Assembly: GCA_947499555.1 (NCBI GenBank)
Contig: CANMOU010000003.1
Span: 186,001 to 250,000, forward strand
Length of the DNA: 64,000 nt
From: an uncultured Roseovarius sp.
GTDB taxonomy: Bacteria > Pseudomonadota > Alphaproteobacteria > Rhodobacterales > Rhodobacteraceae
Direction of reading: 5' to 3'
The translations under genes were made by a program, and so were the position numbers. This document shows positions 47,421 through 56,509 of the stretch, in pieces. The stretch's first letter is position 1, and each line of letters opens with the position of its first letter. The notes under the pieces are model-generated. The model saw nothing but the letters and a program-made list of their open reading frames with translations. It was not told the DNA's origin and did not search any database.

Positions 47421-48107
47421 ATGGGAAGCGCGTTGGATTTAAAGACCTACAAGGAAACGTTTGACGTCGATGACAGTCCTGGTTGGGCTGCAATAGATGA
47501 AGGCTTAAAAGGCATCTATCCCGAAGTGGAGCCTGATTTTCACTTTGGAACGCTCATATCCTTTGCGCTTGGTGGCCCAGACCCTCTCGATGGCGTGAGT
47601 GTCTACAAGCGCACCGGACCGTCTCCACATCTGCATTACATTTCTTACGGCATGTCGGAACTCTACTACAATGAAGACGCCGTCGGCGGGGAAGTCAGCG
47701 GTTGGGGTTTTGAGTTCACCTTCCGCCTCAAAATGCATGAAACGGAAATGCCGCTTTCTGACAATGATGTTCCTATCTGGCCTGTCAATTTGATGCAGAA
47801 CCTAGCGCGCTATGTATTTCAAAGCCGACAATGGTTCGAAGACGGGCATTTTATTCCTGCAAATGGCCCAATCCATGCAGATGCCGACACCGCAATGGTG
47901 GCTTTGCTTATCGTCAAAGACCCTGAGTTGGGGAGCATCGAGACACCACATGGTCCGATCGACTTCTTACAACTTGTCGGACTGACACAGAAAGAATTCG
48001 ACATGCTGCGTGAAAAGAAAAGCTCTGCGAAGGAAATGGCTCGTGCATTGTCTGACGGAAATCGACTACTGCTGACCGATCTTGATCGCAGCCAGAGTAT
48101 TCTGTGA
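47421..48107 (+). CDS. Suppressor of fused (SUFU) domain protein
   Basis: A 228-residue bacterial SUFU-domain protein. Typical elements are the PDFHFGTLISFALGGPDPLD start (about 34-53), HLHYISYGMSELYYNED (70-86), the GWGFEFTFRLKM strand (95-106) and WPVNLMQNLARYVFQSRQWF. Bacterial SUFU proteins are often immunity proteins of polymorphic toxins, but no toxin is next to it. GC is lower than in neighbouring genes. It sits between the YbjN gene and proC, which suggests a single-gene insertion. No good ribosome binding site is seen before the ATG. Confidence 0.85.
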   Translation: MGSALDLKTYKETFDVDDSPGWAAIDEGLKGIYPEVEPDFHFGTLISFALGGPDPLDGVSVYKRTGPSPHLHYISYGMSELYYNEDAVGGEVSGWGFEFTFRLKMHETEMPLSDNDVPIWPVNLMQNLARYVFQSRQWFEDGHFIPANGPIHADADTAMVALLIVKDPELGSIETPHGPIDFLQLVGLTQKEFDMLREKKSSAKEMARALSDGNRLLLTDLDRSQSIL

Positions 48108-48444
48108 GGCGATGGTGCCAGCTTCTGGCAACTCCTCGCCAGCAGTTCGGAATTGATTGGGCGTAGCCTCACCAGCCGAGAACCGATCAATCGTCGACGG
48201 ATGCAGTTGTTCGCGAAAGGGCCATCAAGGGCGTCTTTTCTCCATAGCTGCTATCCGCCGAAGCTATACCGCAGATTGACGGCTTCACCGCAAACCCCCA
48301 GCCCCAAAACTTGTCGCCGACAAAGGCCATTTGAAACACGGCGCTGCGCGAGGCTTGGCCGAAAGGCGCTTCTTCGATTGCGCCGCCTGCGGGTGCGTTC
48401 TATCAAAAGCTGAAAACAGATGCGGCAGGGCAGGGGTAGTCAGG
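48108..48444. other. Intergenic region before proC
   Basis: No gene is visible in these 337 bases. A plausible proC promoter is TTGCGC (48378-48383), 17 bases, then TATCAA (48401-48406). The open frame running into proC from 48331 is Cys/Arg-rich and not protein-like. Confidence 0.45.
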
Positions 48445-49263
48445 ATGGACATCGAAACAGTTGCCGAAAACGGGCTTGTACTCTTGGGATGTGGCAAGAT
48501 GGGATCCGCCATGCTGTCGGGCTGGCTTGAGGGTGGATTGCCCGCAGGCTCTGTCTGGGTCATCGATCCGCAACCATCCGATTGGCTGAAATCAACAGGC
48601 GTTCATATCAATACCGAATTGCCGCCTCATCCCTCGATTGTCCTGATTGCGGTAAAGCCGCAGATGATGGGTGAGGCCCTCCCGGCAATCGCCGCGATGG
48701 GCAATGGCGGGACACTTTTTGTTTCGGTGGCCGCCGGCACGCCGATTGCTGCCTTTGAGGCGGCATTGGGTGAGCAAAGCCCGATCGTGCGCGCCATGCC
48801 AAACACGCCAGCAGCAGTCGGCAAGGGGATTTCCGCGATGATCGGCAACGCCCTTGTCAAAGAGGATCAGCTGGATATGGCAGAGAGTCTCCTTGAGGCC
48901 GTCGGTCAGGTTGTGCGCCTTGATAGTGAGGACCAGATGGATGCCGTTACCGGCGTCTCTGGTTCGGGACCAGCCTATGTTTTCCATATGATCGAATGTC
49001 TTGCCGCTGCGGGCGAGGCACAGGGTTTGCCGCCTGAACTGGCCATGCAACTGGCCAAGGCCACCGTGGCCGGTTCCGGCGCATTGGCCGAGACAGCGGA
49101 TGAGACGCCTGCGCAACTTCGTGTGAATGTCACAAGCCCAAATGGCACCACGCAGGCAGGGCTTGAGGTACTGATGGATGAGGTCAATGGCTTGCCTGGC
49201 CTGATGGAAAAGACAGTTGCAGCCGCCACGGAACGCTCGAAGGAACTGCGCAATGGCGGATGA
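48445..49263 (+). CDS. proC: Pyrroline-5-carboxylate reductase
   Basis: Last step of proline biosynthesis, reducing pyrroline-5-carboxylate with NAD(P)H. It has 272 residues. The Rossmann motif GCGKMGSAMLSGW is at about 15-27, VRAMPNTPAAVGKG near 117, and the C-terminal family signature SGSGPAYVFHMIE plus LRVNVTSPNGTTQAGLE is clear. The start at 48445 follows a GGCAGGGG stretch. It overlaps the next gene by 11 bases, so proC, the tRNA-binding protein and the dehydrogenase are translated as one unit. Confidence 0.95.
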   Translation: MDIETVAENGLVLLGCGKMGSAMLSGWLEGGLPAGSVWVIDPQPSDWLKSTGVHINTELPPHPSIVLIAVKPQMMGEALPAIAAMGNGGTLFVSVAAGTPIAAFEAALGEQSPIVRAMPNTPAAVGKGISAMIGNALVKEDQLDMAESLLEAVGQVVRLDSEDQMDAVTGVSGSGPAYVFHMIECLAAAGEAQGLPPELAMQLAKATVAGSGALAETADETPAQLRVNVTSPNGTTQAGLEVLMDEVNGLPGLMEKTVAAATERSKELRNGG

Positions 49264-49594
49264 GATCACCTTTGACGATTTTCTCAAGGTCGACATCCGC
49301 GTGGGGCGCGTCATCCGCGCGGAACCCTTTCCCGAGGCGCGCAAGCCTGCAATCAAGATGTGGATCGACTTTGGACCCGACATCGGTGAGCGCAAGACAT
49401 CGGCGCAGATCACGGCGCATTACGCACCTGACGACCTGCCTGGCAAACTTGTCATGGCCGTCACCAATTTTCCGCCCCGCCAGATCGGGCCGTTCATGTC
49501 CGAAGTCCTGGTGCTGGGCCTGAGCGATGCGGATGGTGAGATCGTCTTGCTTGCCCCGGACAAAGACGTCCCCATCGGAGGGCGGATGCATTGA
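49253..49594 (+). CDS. tRNA-binding-domain protein (CsaA/EMAP-II-like)
   Basis: A 113-residue OB-fold protein of the tRNA-binding domain family. It starts MADEITFDDFLKVDIRVGRV, has the KPAIKMWIDFG and KTSAQITAHY strands, and the MAVTNFPPRQIGPFMSEVL core that is conserved in CsaA. CsaA is a chaperone-like protein in Bacillus and binds tRNA-like ligands. The role here is not known. It is nested in the operon, overlapping proC by 11 bases and the next gene by 4. Confidence 0.9.
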   Translation: MADEITFDDFLKVDIRVGRVIRAEPFPEARKPAIKMWIDFGPDIGERKTSAQITAHYAPDDLPGKLVMAVTNFPPRQIGPFMSEVLVLGLSDADGEIVLLAPDKDVPIGGRMH

Positions 49595-50547
49595 AACGCG
49601 TCTATTTCACCCGGCCACTTCCCGAAAGCGTGGTGGATATGGCGCGCGAACATTTCGACGTGGAAATGCGGGCCGAGAACACGCCGCTCAAGATCGGCCA
49701 GATGCGCGCAGCGCTGAACCTTTATGACGGCGTGCTGATGATGTTTGGTGACACGTTTTCGGCTGAAGTCTTTCGCGAGGCACAAGAGCCGCGCTGCAAA
49801 GTGCTGGCCAATTATGGCGTGGGCATCAATCATATTGATCTGCAGGCCGCGCGCAGTGCCGGTGTTATGGTCACCAACGTGCCCGGTGCCGTAACCGATG
49901 CCACCGCCGATATCGGCATGACCCTCATCATGATGAGCGCCCGGCGGGCAGGCGAAGGCGAGCGCATGGTGCGCGCGGGCAAGTGGCCGGGCTGGAACCC
50001 CACGCAGCTTCTGGGCACGCATGTCACCGGCAAGACGGTGGGCATCATCGGTATGGGTCGCATCGGATCGGCCATCGCGCAGCGCTGCCATTTTGGCTTT
50101 GACATGAAGGTGCTCTACTGGTCGCGCAGCGAAAAGGACTTCGCCTATCCAGCCGAGCGGGTGAAAACGCTTGAAGAGCTGATGGCGCGCGCCGATTTTG
50201 CCGTTGTCGCCGTACCCGCCAGTGCCGAGACGCATCACCTGATCAATGATGACGCACTCAGCCACATGGCCCCGACCGCGCATCTGATCAACGTGGCGCG
50301 CGGTGACATCGTGGATGAGGCCGCGCTGATCCGCGCCCTGAAAGACCGCCGCATCGCGGGTGCAGGTCTTGACGTCTACGAACACGAACCAACCGTCCCG
50401 GATGCGCTCAAGGCGATGGAAAACGCGGTTCTCCTGCCCCATATGGGCACGTCAACGCTGGAAGTGCGCGAGAAAATGGGTCGCATCGCGGTAGAGAACC
50501 TGCAAAAGGCGCTGAACGGAGAGACACCACCGAACCTGGTGAATTGA
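49591..50547 (+). CDS. D-2-hydroxyacid dehydrogenase (glycerate/glyoxylate reductase type)
   Basis: A 318-residue NAD(P)H-dependent reductase. The nucleotide loop GIIGMGRIGSAIAQR is near residue 150, and the catalytic Arg (NVARGD), Glu (GLDVYEHEP) and His (LLPHMGTS) are all in place. It resembles glyoxylate/hydroxypyruvate reductases, which act in photorespiration-like and serine-cycle metabolism. The start is TTG overlapping the preceding stop (TTGA), with GGAGGG upstream. Confidence 0.9.
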   Translation: MKRVYFTRPLPESVVDMAREHFDVEMRAENTPLKIGQMRAALNLYDGVLMMFGDTFSAEVFREAQEPRCKVLANYGVGINHIDLQAARSAGVMVTNVPGAVTDATADIGMTLIMMSARRAGEGERMVRAGKWPGWNPTQLLGTHVTGKTVGIIGMGRIGSAIAQRCHFGFDMKVLYWSRSEKDFAYPAERVKTLEELMARADFAVVAVPASAETHHLINDDALSHMAPTAHLINVARGDIVDEAALIRALKDRRIAGAGLDVYEHEPTVPDALKAMENAVLLPHMGTSTLEVREKMGRIAVENLQKALNGETPPNLVN

Positions 50548-50687
50548 AGCAGGTATTAGGATGTCTGCTATGCGGACTTTGCTGCCATTTAGCGAACGGC
50601 AGCTACCGCGATAGTGGCCCACAAAACGGACGCATGAGACCGCCAACAATAGTCAAATCTTAATGCAAAATTGCGTTAAATCGGCAC

Positions 50688-51857
50688 TTAGGCGACCTGA
50701 CAAGACGGGCTTTCTATCTTTTCCGGACAGACGCTTACAAGTTGCGTTGGAAGATCGCGCCTCTTTGCATAGGGAAACTTCGGAGAGCCGTACGCATCTG
50801 CAATTTCTGACGAATTGTAGCCGGGAAATAATGCCAAAAGTAAGCGCTTCGAAATTGGAGCCAGAGTCACAATAGCCCACTCGCCAGGGTAAAAAGACTC
50901 CGTGGCGAGACCATTCGCGAACACGACTTCATGGTTGGGCAGCATGAAATGAACGTAGGTGATCTTTCGAACACCGTTTGCAACGCGGACCGCTCCTCCT
51001 TCCAATTGGGCCAATTGACCGGCGCGCGCGAGGACTCGGTTTTGATTTGCGGATGATCTGACGAGAATGGCGTGTTGCCTTGAAAGGAGTAATCGTTCGT
51101 TGAACCCCGTCCATCGCGGTTCAAGCGCTATTGGTCGGAGTTCTGGGTGGACGGTGAGCGTTTCTTGTCCGAGTGTCCTCGAAGCGATCCAAAGGATAGG
51201 TTGTGCGCCATTGTCAAGCGTTGTCACCAGATCGCCAATTTGCAGGGTCTCGACAAGCCGTGCTCCATCGGGAGTGGTGATCATCGTGCCGGCGGTGAAG
51301 CAAGCAACACCCGGCGAACCCGGGTTGGGGGGCGTTGACTCGACCCAATCGCCATTGGCATCTCTGGCAAAGCTGGTTCCGTTAGGCCCACTGCTGTTGA
51401 GAGACTCACCCGTTCCGATTTGGGTCGTGCCTGGAAAGCCGGTCGGTGGCGACGGCGACGGCGGCGGTTGGCCATAAGAAAACGCAATATACTCGCCAGT
51501 GGCTGTATTGACGAGGTAGATAGTATCACTGCGCGATCCTTCACCATCTTCCAGGAAGTCGCTGCCGTCGGCTAGGCCCGCATCGTAGAATCCCGCAGGT
51601 TCCGTGCCGGCGTACTCACCGACAACGGTCGCGGTTCCGCCCGAAGAGATGGTGGCCCCCGATCCAAAAGAATACAGCAGACCGCGGTCATCCGACCAGA
51701 GTTGATAGCCATCGAGCGAAATGGAGCTGCCCGTCGTGTTCTGCAACTCAATGAACTCGTCCGACTTGTTCGCCGTCCCGTCGCCGTCGGTATCGAACCC
51801 AGATGGGTTATCGACGAGGAACTCGCTAAAAATTAGTCCTTCAAGTTTATCCGCCAA
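50688..51857 (-). CDS. Lamin-tail domain / Hint domain protein
   Basis: A 389-residue protein with two domains. Residues 1-183 form a lamin-tail (LTD) beta-sandwich (ISLDGYQLWSDD, GLLYSFGSGATI) with a DTDGDGTANKSDEF calcium-like loop. Residues about 184-330 form a Hint domain starting VACFTAGTMITTPDG, with cysteine 186 at the nucleophile position, unlike the Hint protein at 39879. A Pro-rich linker joins them. No classical signal peptide is present, so type I secretion is possible. The start seems to be TTG, because two stops lie just upstream in this frame. AT-rich codons suggest it is transferred. Confidence 0.8.
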   Translation of the reverse strand: MADKLEGLIFSEFLVDNPSGFDTDGDGTANKSDEFIELQNTTGSSISLDGYQLWSDDRGLLYSFGSGATISSGGTATVVGEYAGTEPAGFYDAGLADGSDFLEDGEGSRSDTIYLVNTATGEYIAFSYGQPPPSPSPPTGFPGTTQIGTGESLNSSGPNGTSFARDANGDWVESTPPNPGSPGVACFTAGTMITTPDGARLVETLQIGDLVTTLDNGAQPILWIASRTLGQETLTVHPELRPIALEPRWTGFNERLLLSRQHAILVRSSANQNRVLARAGQLAQLEGGAVRVANGVRKITYVHFMLPNHEVVFANGLATESFYPGEWAIVTLAPISKRLLLALFPGYNSSEIADAYGSPKFPYAKRRDLPTQLVSVCPEKIESPSCQVA

Positions 51858-52175
51858 ACGTGTCGCTCATCATTGAAGCTTGAGGTCGCAACTACCTACA
51901 GAAAAAAGAATAAAAATTGGTGAAAGGTCGCCCGAATGTAGACTTCAATAAGAACCCGTGACACGATCCATCATGTTTCGACGAGCGTGTATTCGAAAGT
52001 GAACGCCGCCGTTCGCCGCACCTCGACGAACGGATAAAGAGGGCCCTAAACCGTCATCCAAAACCGGCCACGTGGTGGTCCAACGGGGCCAGCCAACCAA
52101 AGCCTACCCCACCGTCACACTTGACCTTGCCGCGCCATTGCGATGAGGTAGCGCGCACCTCTAGGAGCGCGTTTC
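51858..52175. other. Intergenic region before the KASIII gene
   Basis: No gene is seen in these 318 bases. A stem CCGTTCG (52009-52015) with CGAACGG (52027-52033) is followed by ATAAAG and may be part of a terminator or leader. The region also holds the promoter of the downstream ketoacyl synthase gene. Confidence 0.4.
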
Positions 52176-53297
52176 ATGTACAAGCCCGCCATTACCGGGA
52201 CAGGCGTTTTCACCCCGGATCAGACCATCACAAACGACGAACTGGTCGAGGCCTTCAACGCCTATGCCGAGCGCTTCAACGCCGAACATGCTGATGCCAT
52301 CGCAGCCGGTAAGGTGGAGGCAAAAGATCCCTCTTCCTCAGAATTCATTGTCAGCGCCTCCGGCATCGAACAGCGCTATGTGATGGACAAGACCGGCGTT
52401 CTGGACCCTGCCGTGATGCACCCGCATCTGCCCGAGCGCGGTAATGATGAGCCGGGCCTGATGGCGGAAATGGCGCTTGATGCCTGCACCAAGGCGCTGG
52501 CGCAGGCGGGTCGCGACGCGTCCGAGGTTGATCTGATCATCTGCGCCGCCTCAAACCATGAACGCGCCTATCCGGCAATTGCCATTGAAATTCAGCAGCT
52601 TCTGGGCGCGTCCGGCTTTGCCTTTGACATGAACGTTGCCTGCTCGTCGGCCACATTCGGTATTCAGGCCGCCGCCGATATGGTGCGCTCAGGATCTGTG
52701 CGCTGCGCCATCGTGGTCAGCCCAGAGATTTGCTCGGCCCATCTGGAATGGCGCGACCGGGACTGCCACTTCATCTTCGGCGATGTGTGCACCGCCGTGG
52801 TTCTGGAGCGGGCCGAAGATGCCAAGGGGGCGCATTTCCTCGTGCACTCCACCCGCTGTGCCACGCAGTTTTCCAACAATATCCGCAACAACAACGGCTA
52901 TCTGCGCCGCACACGTAGGGGCCATATGGATGACCGCCGCGACATGCTTTTCGTGCAGGAGGGGCGCAAGGTGTTCAAAGAAGTGCTGCCGCTCGTGTCC
53001 GCGCATATTGCCAGCCATATGGTAGAAGAGGGCGTGAAGGCAGAAGACCTCAAGCGCCTGTGGTTGCATCAGGCGAATAAAACGATGAATGATTTCATCG
53101 GGCGCAAGGTCATGGGCCGCGTGCCAGAGGCCGAAGAACAACCCAATATCCTGCAGGATTATGCCAACACGTCGTCCGCAGGGTCGATCATCGCGTTTTC
53201 AAAATATTCCGACGATCTCGAACCCGGTGATACGGGTCTCATCTGCTCATTCGGGGCTGGGTATTCCGTCGGATCGGTCTTGGTGGAAAGAGCGTAA
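52176..53297 (+). CDS. Beta-ketoacyl-ACP synthase III paralogue
   Basis: A 373-residue thiolase-fold condensing enzyme of the FabH family. The active-site triad is Cys in NVACSSATF (near 152), His in HQANKTMNDF (near 297) and Asn in YANTSSAGS (near 330). It is longer than housekeeping FabH (about 325 residues), with an insert after the N terminus. It is not in a plsX-fabH context. It may use unusual primers or act in a special lipid or metabolite pathway. AGGAGCG lies before the ATG. Confidence 0.88.
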   Translation: MYKPAITGTGVFTPDQTITNDELVEAFNAYAERFNAEHADAIAAGKVEAKDPSSSEFIVSASGIEQRYVMDKTGVLDPAVMHPHLPERGNDEPGLMAEMALDACTKALAQAGRDASEVDLIICAASNHERAYPAIAIEIQQLLGASGFAFDMNVACSSATFGIQAAADMVRSGSVRCAIVVSPEICSAHLEWRDRDCHFIFGDVCTAVVLERAEDAKGAHFLVHSTRCATQFSNNIRNNNGYLRRTRRGHMDDRRDMLFVQEGRKVFKEVLPLVSAHIASHMVEEGVKAEDLKRLWLHQANKTMNDFIGRKVMGRVPEAEEQPNILQDYANTSSAGSIIAFSKYSDDLEPGDTGLICSFGAGYSVGSVLVERA

Positions 53298-53374
53298 ACG
53301 CTGCGTCGCGACGCATCGGCATTGCGAAGGTCTCCTCGTTTCGGATAAAGGCGTTGCAGGGAGGCCGTGCAACC

Positions 53375-53833
53375 ATGAATAAAGCCGGAAGCTATCTGAA
53401 AAAGCATACCGAAAGCCTGGTCAAGGATGTCGGGATCGAGGCGGCTTGTCGGCTGACAGGCAAATCGAAAGCCACGCTAGGGCGATATTACTCCGACCAT
53501 GACGAACATGCGGATCGTTTCATGCCCGTGGATGCCGTTTTCGCGCTTGAGGTCGCAGCGTCTTATCCGCATGTTACGTCGGCTTTGGCCGAGCTGAACG
53601 GCATGCAGCTCGATTTTGACGAGCGGCGCCCCAACAGTGCGGAGTCCGGTGGCGTCAATAGCGATGTCATTGCGCTCAGCCAGCGGTTCGCGATGCTCAT
53701 GGCCGAGTATCAGCAATCGATCGAGGACGGTGTGATCACCGTGAATGAGGCAAAACGCCTTCTGAAGGAAACGACCGCCTTGCAGCAGGTCCTGATCGAC
53801 ATGAAGCTGCATCTCGAAGAAGAAACCGGCTAA
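53375..53833 (+). CDS. Small helix-turn-helix-like protein
   Basis: A 152-residue protein I cannot place in a named family. The N terminus (LVKDVGIEAACRLTGKSKAT, then LGRYYS) reads like a DNA-binding helix-turn-helix of the phage-regulator type, and residues about 105-150 form a helical region rich in Glu and Leu. No membrane segment. GCAGGGAGG precedes the ATG at 53375. It is 77 bases after the KASIII gene and 24 bases before the RidA gene, so the three may be one unit. Confidence 0.65.
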   Translation: MNKAGSYLKKHTESLVKDVGIEAACRLTGKSKATLGRYYSDHDEHADRFMPVDAVFALEVAASYPHVTSALAELNGMQLDFDERRPNSAESGGVNSDVIALSQRFAMLMAEYQQSIEDGVITVNEAKRLLKETTALQQVLIDMKLHLEEETG

Positions 53834-53857
53834 AAAAAAGCTGAAGGGAGAACGCCC

Positions 53858-54208
53858 ATGTCCGACATCACGCGCCATCACACTGGCGACCGGATGAGCC
53901 AGATTGTCATCCATGGCGAAACGATCTACCTGGCCGGACAGGTTGGCAACAAAGGCGACTCTGTTGCCGATCAGACCCGCACCTGTCTTGAGAAAGTAGA
54001 GGCGCTTCTGGCCGAGGCGGGCTCGGACAAGACGCGAATTCTGCAAACCACGATCTGGCTTGCTGATATGGCGGATTTTGCCGAGATGAACGGGGTTTGG
54101 GACGCCTGGGTTGCCAAGGGCCACGCGCCCGCCCGCGCCTGCGGAGAGGCCAAGCTGGCGCATCCGGACCTGAAGGTCGAGCTGTTGGTGACCGCGGCCC
54201 GGGCATAA
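53858..54208 (+). CDS. RidA family deaminase
   Basis: A 116-residue protein of the RidA/YjgF superfamily, trimeric enzymes that hydrolyse reactive enamine/imine intermediates such as 2-aminoacrylate. It has [20 protein letters not shown] near residue 23 and the conserved C-terminal [20 protein letters not shown], including the substrate-binding Arg and Glu. AGGGAGA precedes the ATG. It belongs to the broader RidA group rather than the archetype. Confidence 0.9.
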   Translation: MSDITRHHTGDRMSQIVIHGETIYLAGQVGNKGDSVADQTRTCLEKVEALLAEAGSDKTRILQTTIWLADMADFAEMNGVWDAWVAKGHAPARACGEAKLAHPDLKVELLVTAARA

Positions 54209-54317
54209 GCAGGCCCGGCAAGTCGACCCAACCTGGCTGTCCTGCGGCAAAGCTGATGGACCTGCCCGTTTGGTTGCGCTATCAGCGGCCCGACGATCTT
54301 CTGCGAAAGGCTCCATG

Positions 54318-55664
54318 ATGTCTGGCCACGGCACTCCGATTCCCATGAGTTCTCATGCCGTGGCGGGCCTGAAAGGCACCGCCAATGTGCCGGGTGACAA
54401 ATCTATCTCGCACCGCAGCCTGATCCTGGGCGCAATGTGCGTGGGCGAAACCACGATCACGGGACTATTGGAAGGCGAAGACGTGTTGGACACTGCCAAT
54501 GCGATGCGCGCCATGGGGGCGGAAGTCACCCGTGATGACGATGGCACCTGGCACGTGTATGGCGTTGGCGTGGGCGGTTTTGCCGAACCCGATCAAGTCG
54601 TTGATTGCGGCAATTCCGGCACGGGGGTGCGGCTGATCATGGGGGCGATGGCCACATCGCCGATCACTGCCACCTTCACCGGCGATGCCAGCCTCAACAG
54701 CCGCCCCATGGCACGCGTGACCGATCCGCTGGCCCTTTTTGGCGCACAGGCCGTCGGGCGTGCAGGCGGGCGGCTTCCCATGACAATCGTTGGCGCGCGG
54801 GATCCGATCCCGGTGCGCTACACCGTTCCCGTCCCATCGGCACAGGTGAAATCAGCCCTGCTGTTGGCCGGGCTGAACGCACGGGGCCAAACCGTGGTCA
54901 CCGAGCGTGAGGCCACCCGCGATCACACCGAACGCATGCTGGCAGGCTTTGGTGCGACCATCACCACGGAAGTGACCAACGACGGGCGGGTCATCACTCT
55001 GACAGGTCAGCCGGAACTGCGCCCGCAAACCATCGCCGTGCCGCGAGATCCCTCCAGTGCGGCTTTCCCGGTTTGTGCCGCCGTGATCACTGAAGGTTCC
55101 GATGTCCTGGTGCCCAATATCGGGCTTAACCCAACTCGCGCCGGGCTGTTTACCACACTGCGCGAAATGGGTGCGGATCTGACCTATGAAAACCAGCGCG
55201 AAGAAGGGGGGGAGCCTGTGGCCGACCTGCGCGCGCGCTTTTCACCCGATCTCAAAGGCATAGAGGTGCCCCCGGACCGTGCAGCAAGCATGATCGATGA
55301 ATATCCCGTCCTGTCGGTTGTCGCCGCCTTTGCCAAAGGCCGCACGGTCATGCGAGGCGTGAAGGAACTGCGAGTCAAGGAATCTGATCGCATCGATGCC
55401 ATGGCCACCGGCTTGCGCGCCTGCGGCGTGACCGTGGAAGACGGCGAAGACTGGTGGATCGTCGAAGGACGCGGCTTTGGCGATGTTCCGGGCGGGGCCA
55501 CCTGCGCCAGCCACCTTGACCACCGCATCGCCATGTCTTTCATGGTGCTGGGGATGGCGGCAAACGCCCCGGTTTCGGTGGATGACGGCAGCCCGATTGC
55601 TACCTCATTCCCAATCTTTGAGGATTTGATGACCGGTCTGGGTGCCGATATCCGCCGCGCTTAG
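54318..55664 (+). CDS. aroA: 3-phosphoshikimate 1-carboxyvinyltransferase (EPSP synthase)
   Basis: Sixth step of the shikimate pathway, joining phosphoenolpyruvate and shikimate 3-phosphate. It has 448 residues. Signatures are [15 protein letters not shown] near residue 20, the [16 protein letters not shown] loop near 100, the Lys/Arg-rich [15 protein letters not shown] near 355 and [13 protein letters not shown] near 400. The start is one of two adjacent ATGs (54315 or 54318) after AAAGG. The stop overlaps the convergent isochorismatase-like gene by four bases. Confidence 0.95.
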   Translation: MSGHGTPIPMSSHAVAGLKGTANVPGDKSISHRSLILGAMCVGETTITGLLEGEDVLDTANAMRAMGAEVTRDDDGTWHVYGVGVGGFAEPDQVVDCGNSGTGVRLIMGAMATSPITATFTGDASLNSRPMARVTDPLALFGAQAVGRAGGRLPMTIVGARDPIPVRYTVPVPSAQVKSALLLAGLNARGQTVVTEREATRDHTERMLAGFGATITTEVTNDGRVITLTGQPELRPQTIAVPRDPSSAAFPVCAAVITEGSDVLVPNIGLNPTRAGLFTTLREMGADLTYENQREEGGEPVADLRARFSPDLKGIEVPPDRAASMIDEYPVLSVVAAFAKGRTVMRGVKELRVKESDRIDAMATGLRACGVTVEDGEDWWIVEGRGFGDVPGGATCASHLDHRIAMSFMVLGMAANAPVSVDDGSPIATSFPIFEDLMTGLGADIRRA

Positions 55665-56299
55665 CCGCGCGTAAGCATCGCACCTTGCGAGGTCAGTGCC
55701 TCGGCGACGGTCCCAAACCTGTCCGTTTTGGAGGTGGCGATGGCATCCACTACCAACGTGATCTCATAGCCGCGATTGAGCCCGCCTTGGACGGTTCGGG
55801 CAACCGCGCGGGTGCCGTCCCGCCCGGCAATTCTCAGATGCCCAATGTCGAGCACCTCAAGCAACGCATCCAGCTCACCTGTTTCAAAACCATCCTCGAC
55901 ACGTTTGACCACAACATGATCGGCCAGCTCTGCAAAGGGCGCGGCAAGCGCGCTCCCTTTTGAATTTGGGACAAGCTCGGCCTGATCTGTGAGATGCGCG
56001 ACAAGCCGGGGGCCAAGCCCTGACCATTCATGGCGCAGCGCGATAACCGGTAGGCCGTCGCGTTTCGCAAGCGACGCTTCGCGGGCGATGGCCGCCTCAA
56101 CCCGCGCTCGCGTGGTTGCCGGATAGGTGCTGTCCGTCCAAACCGCCTCTTGCAAATCGACCAGGATTAGGGCCGTACCAGGTCGCACGCCAATCCGCCG
56201 CCCTTGTGAGGCGCGCACCATGTAGCGCGATGAGGCCCAAAGCCAGATCGCAATGCCAAAAACCAGAATAACCGCCGCCGACCAGACCATGGGAGGCAT
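55661..56299 (-). CDS. Membrane-anchored isochorismatase-fold protein lacking catalytic Cys
   Basis: A 212-residue protein with one N-terminal membrane helix (about 4-22), which is unusual for this family, followed by a complete isochorismatase-like fold. The catalytic Asp (ILVDLQ, residue 48) and Lys ([10 protein letters not shown], residue 132) are kept. The nucleophile position, aligned gap-free from LRIAG (155-159) to VVDA, is alanine 165 where active members have cysteine in a TDYCV-like motif. It is therefore probably not a hydrolase of the usual kind. It overlaps the end of aroA and is divergent from the RACo-like gene. Confidence 0.8.
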   Translation of the reverse strand: MPPMVWSAAVILVFGIAIWLWASSRYMVRASQGRRIGVRPGTALILVDLQEAVWTDSTYPATTRARVEAAIAREASLAKRDGLPVIALRHEWSGLGPRLVAHLTDQAELVPNSKGSALAAPFAELADHVVVKRVEDGFETGELDALLEVLDIGHLRIAGRDGTRAVARTVQGGLNRGYEITLVVDAIATSKTDRFGTVAEALTSQGAMLTRG

Positions 56300-56509
56300 C
56301 TTTTGAGAGAACGGGCCGCGATGTCAAACCCGACTCAGGCCGTTTTGGCGTCGAATTTTCCAAAAAACCCTGAGATGCCAGAGCCACCGGATCACGCGCC
56401 TCACGCCGATGACGCGGGATTGCCAGATAATGCCGGTTGCGGTCTTTCTTACAAGGCGGAAACGTCTATGTTGCCGCAGAGACATCCTTTGGCCAAAGGT
56501 TCCGGCGAG

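Noticed and set aside
50581-50603. GCTGCC/GGCAGC hairpin in the gap after the dehydrogenase gene
   Set aside because: It resembles dispersed Roseobacter intergenic repeats I have seen, but there is only one copy in the window and no T-run, so neither a repeat nor a terminator can be supported.
56303-56509. 69-residue N-terminal extension of the RACo-like protein
   Set aside because: Low-complexity and without domain similarity, it lies where promoters for two divergent genes are needed.
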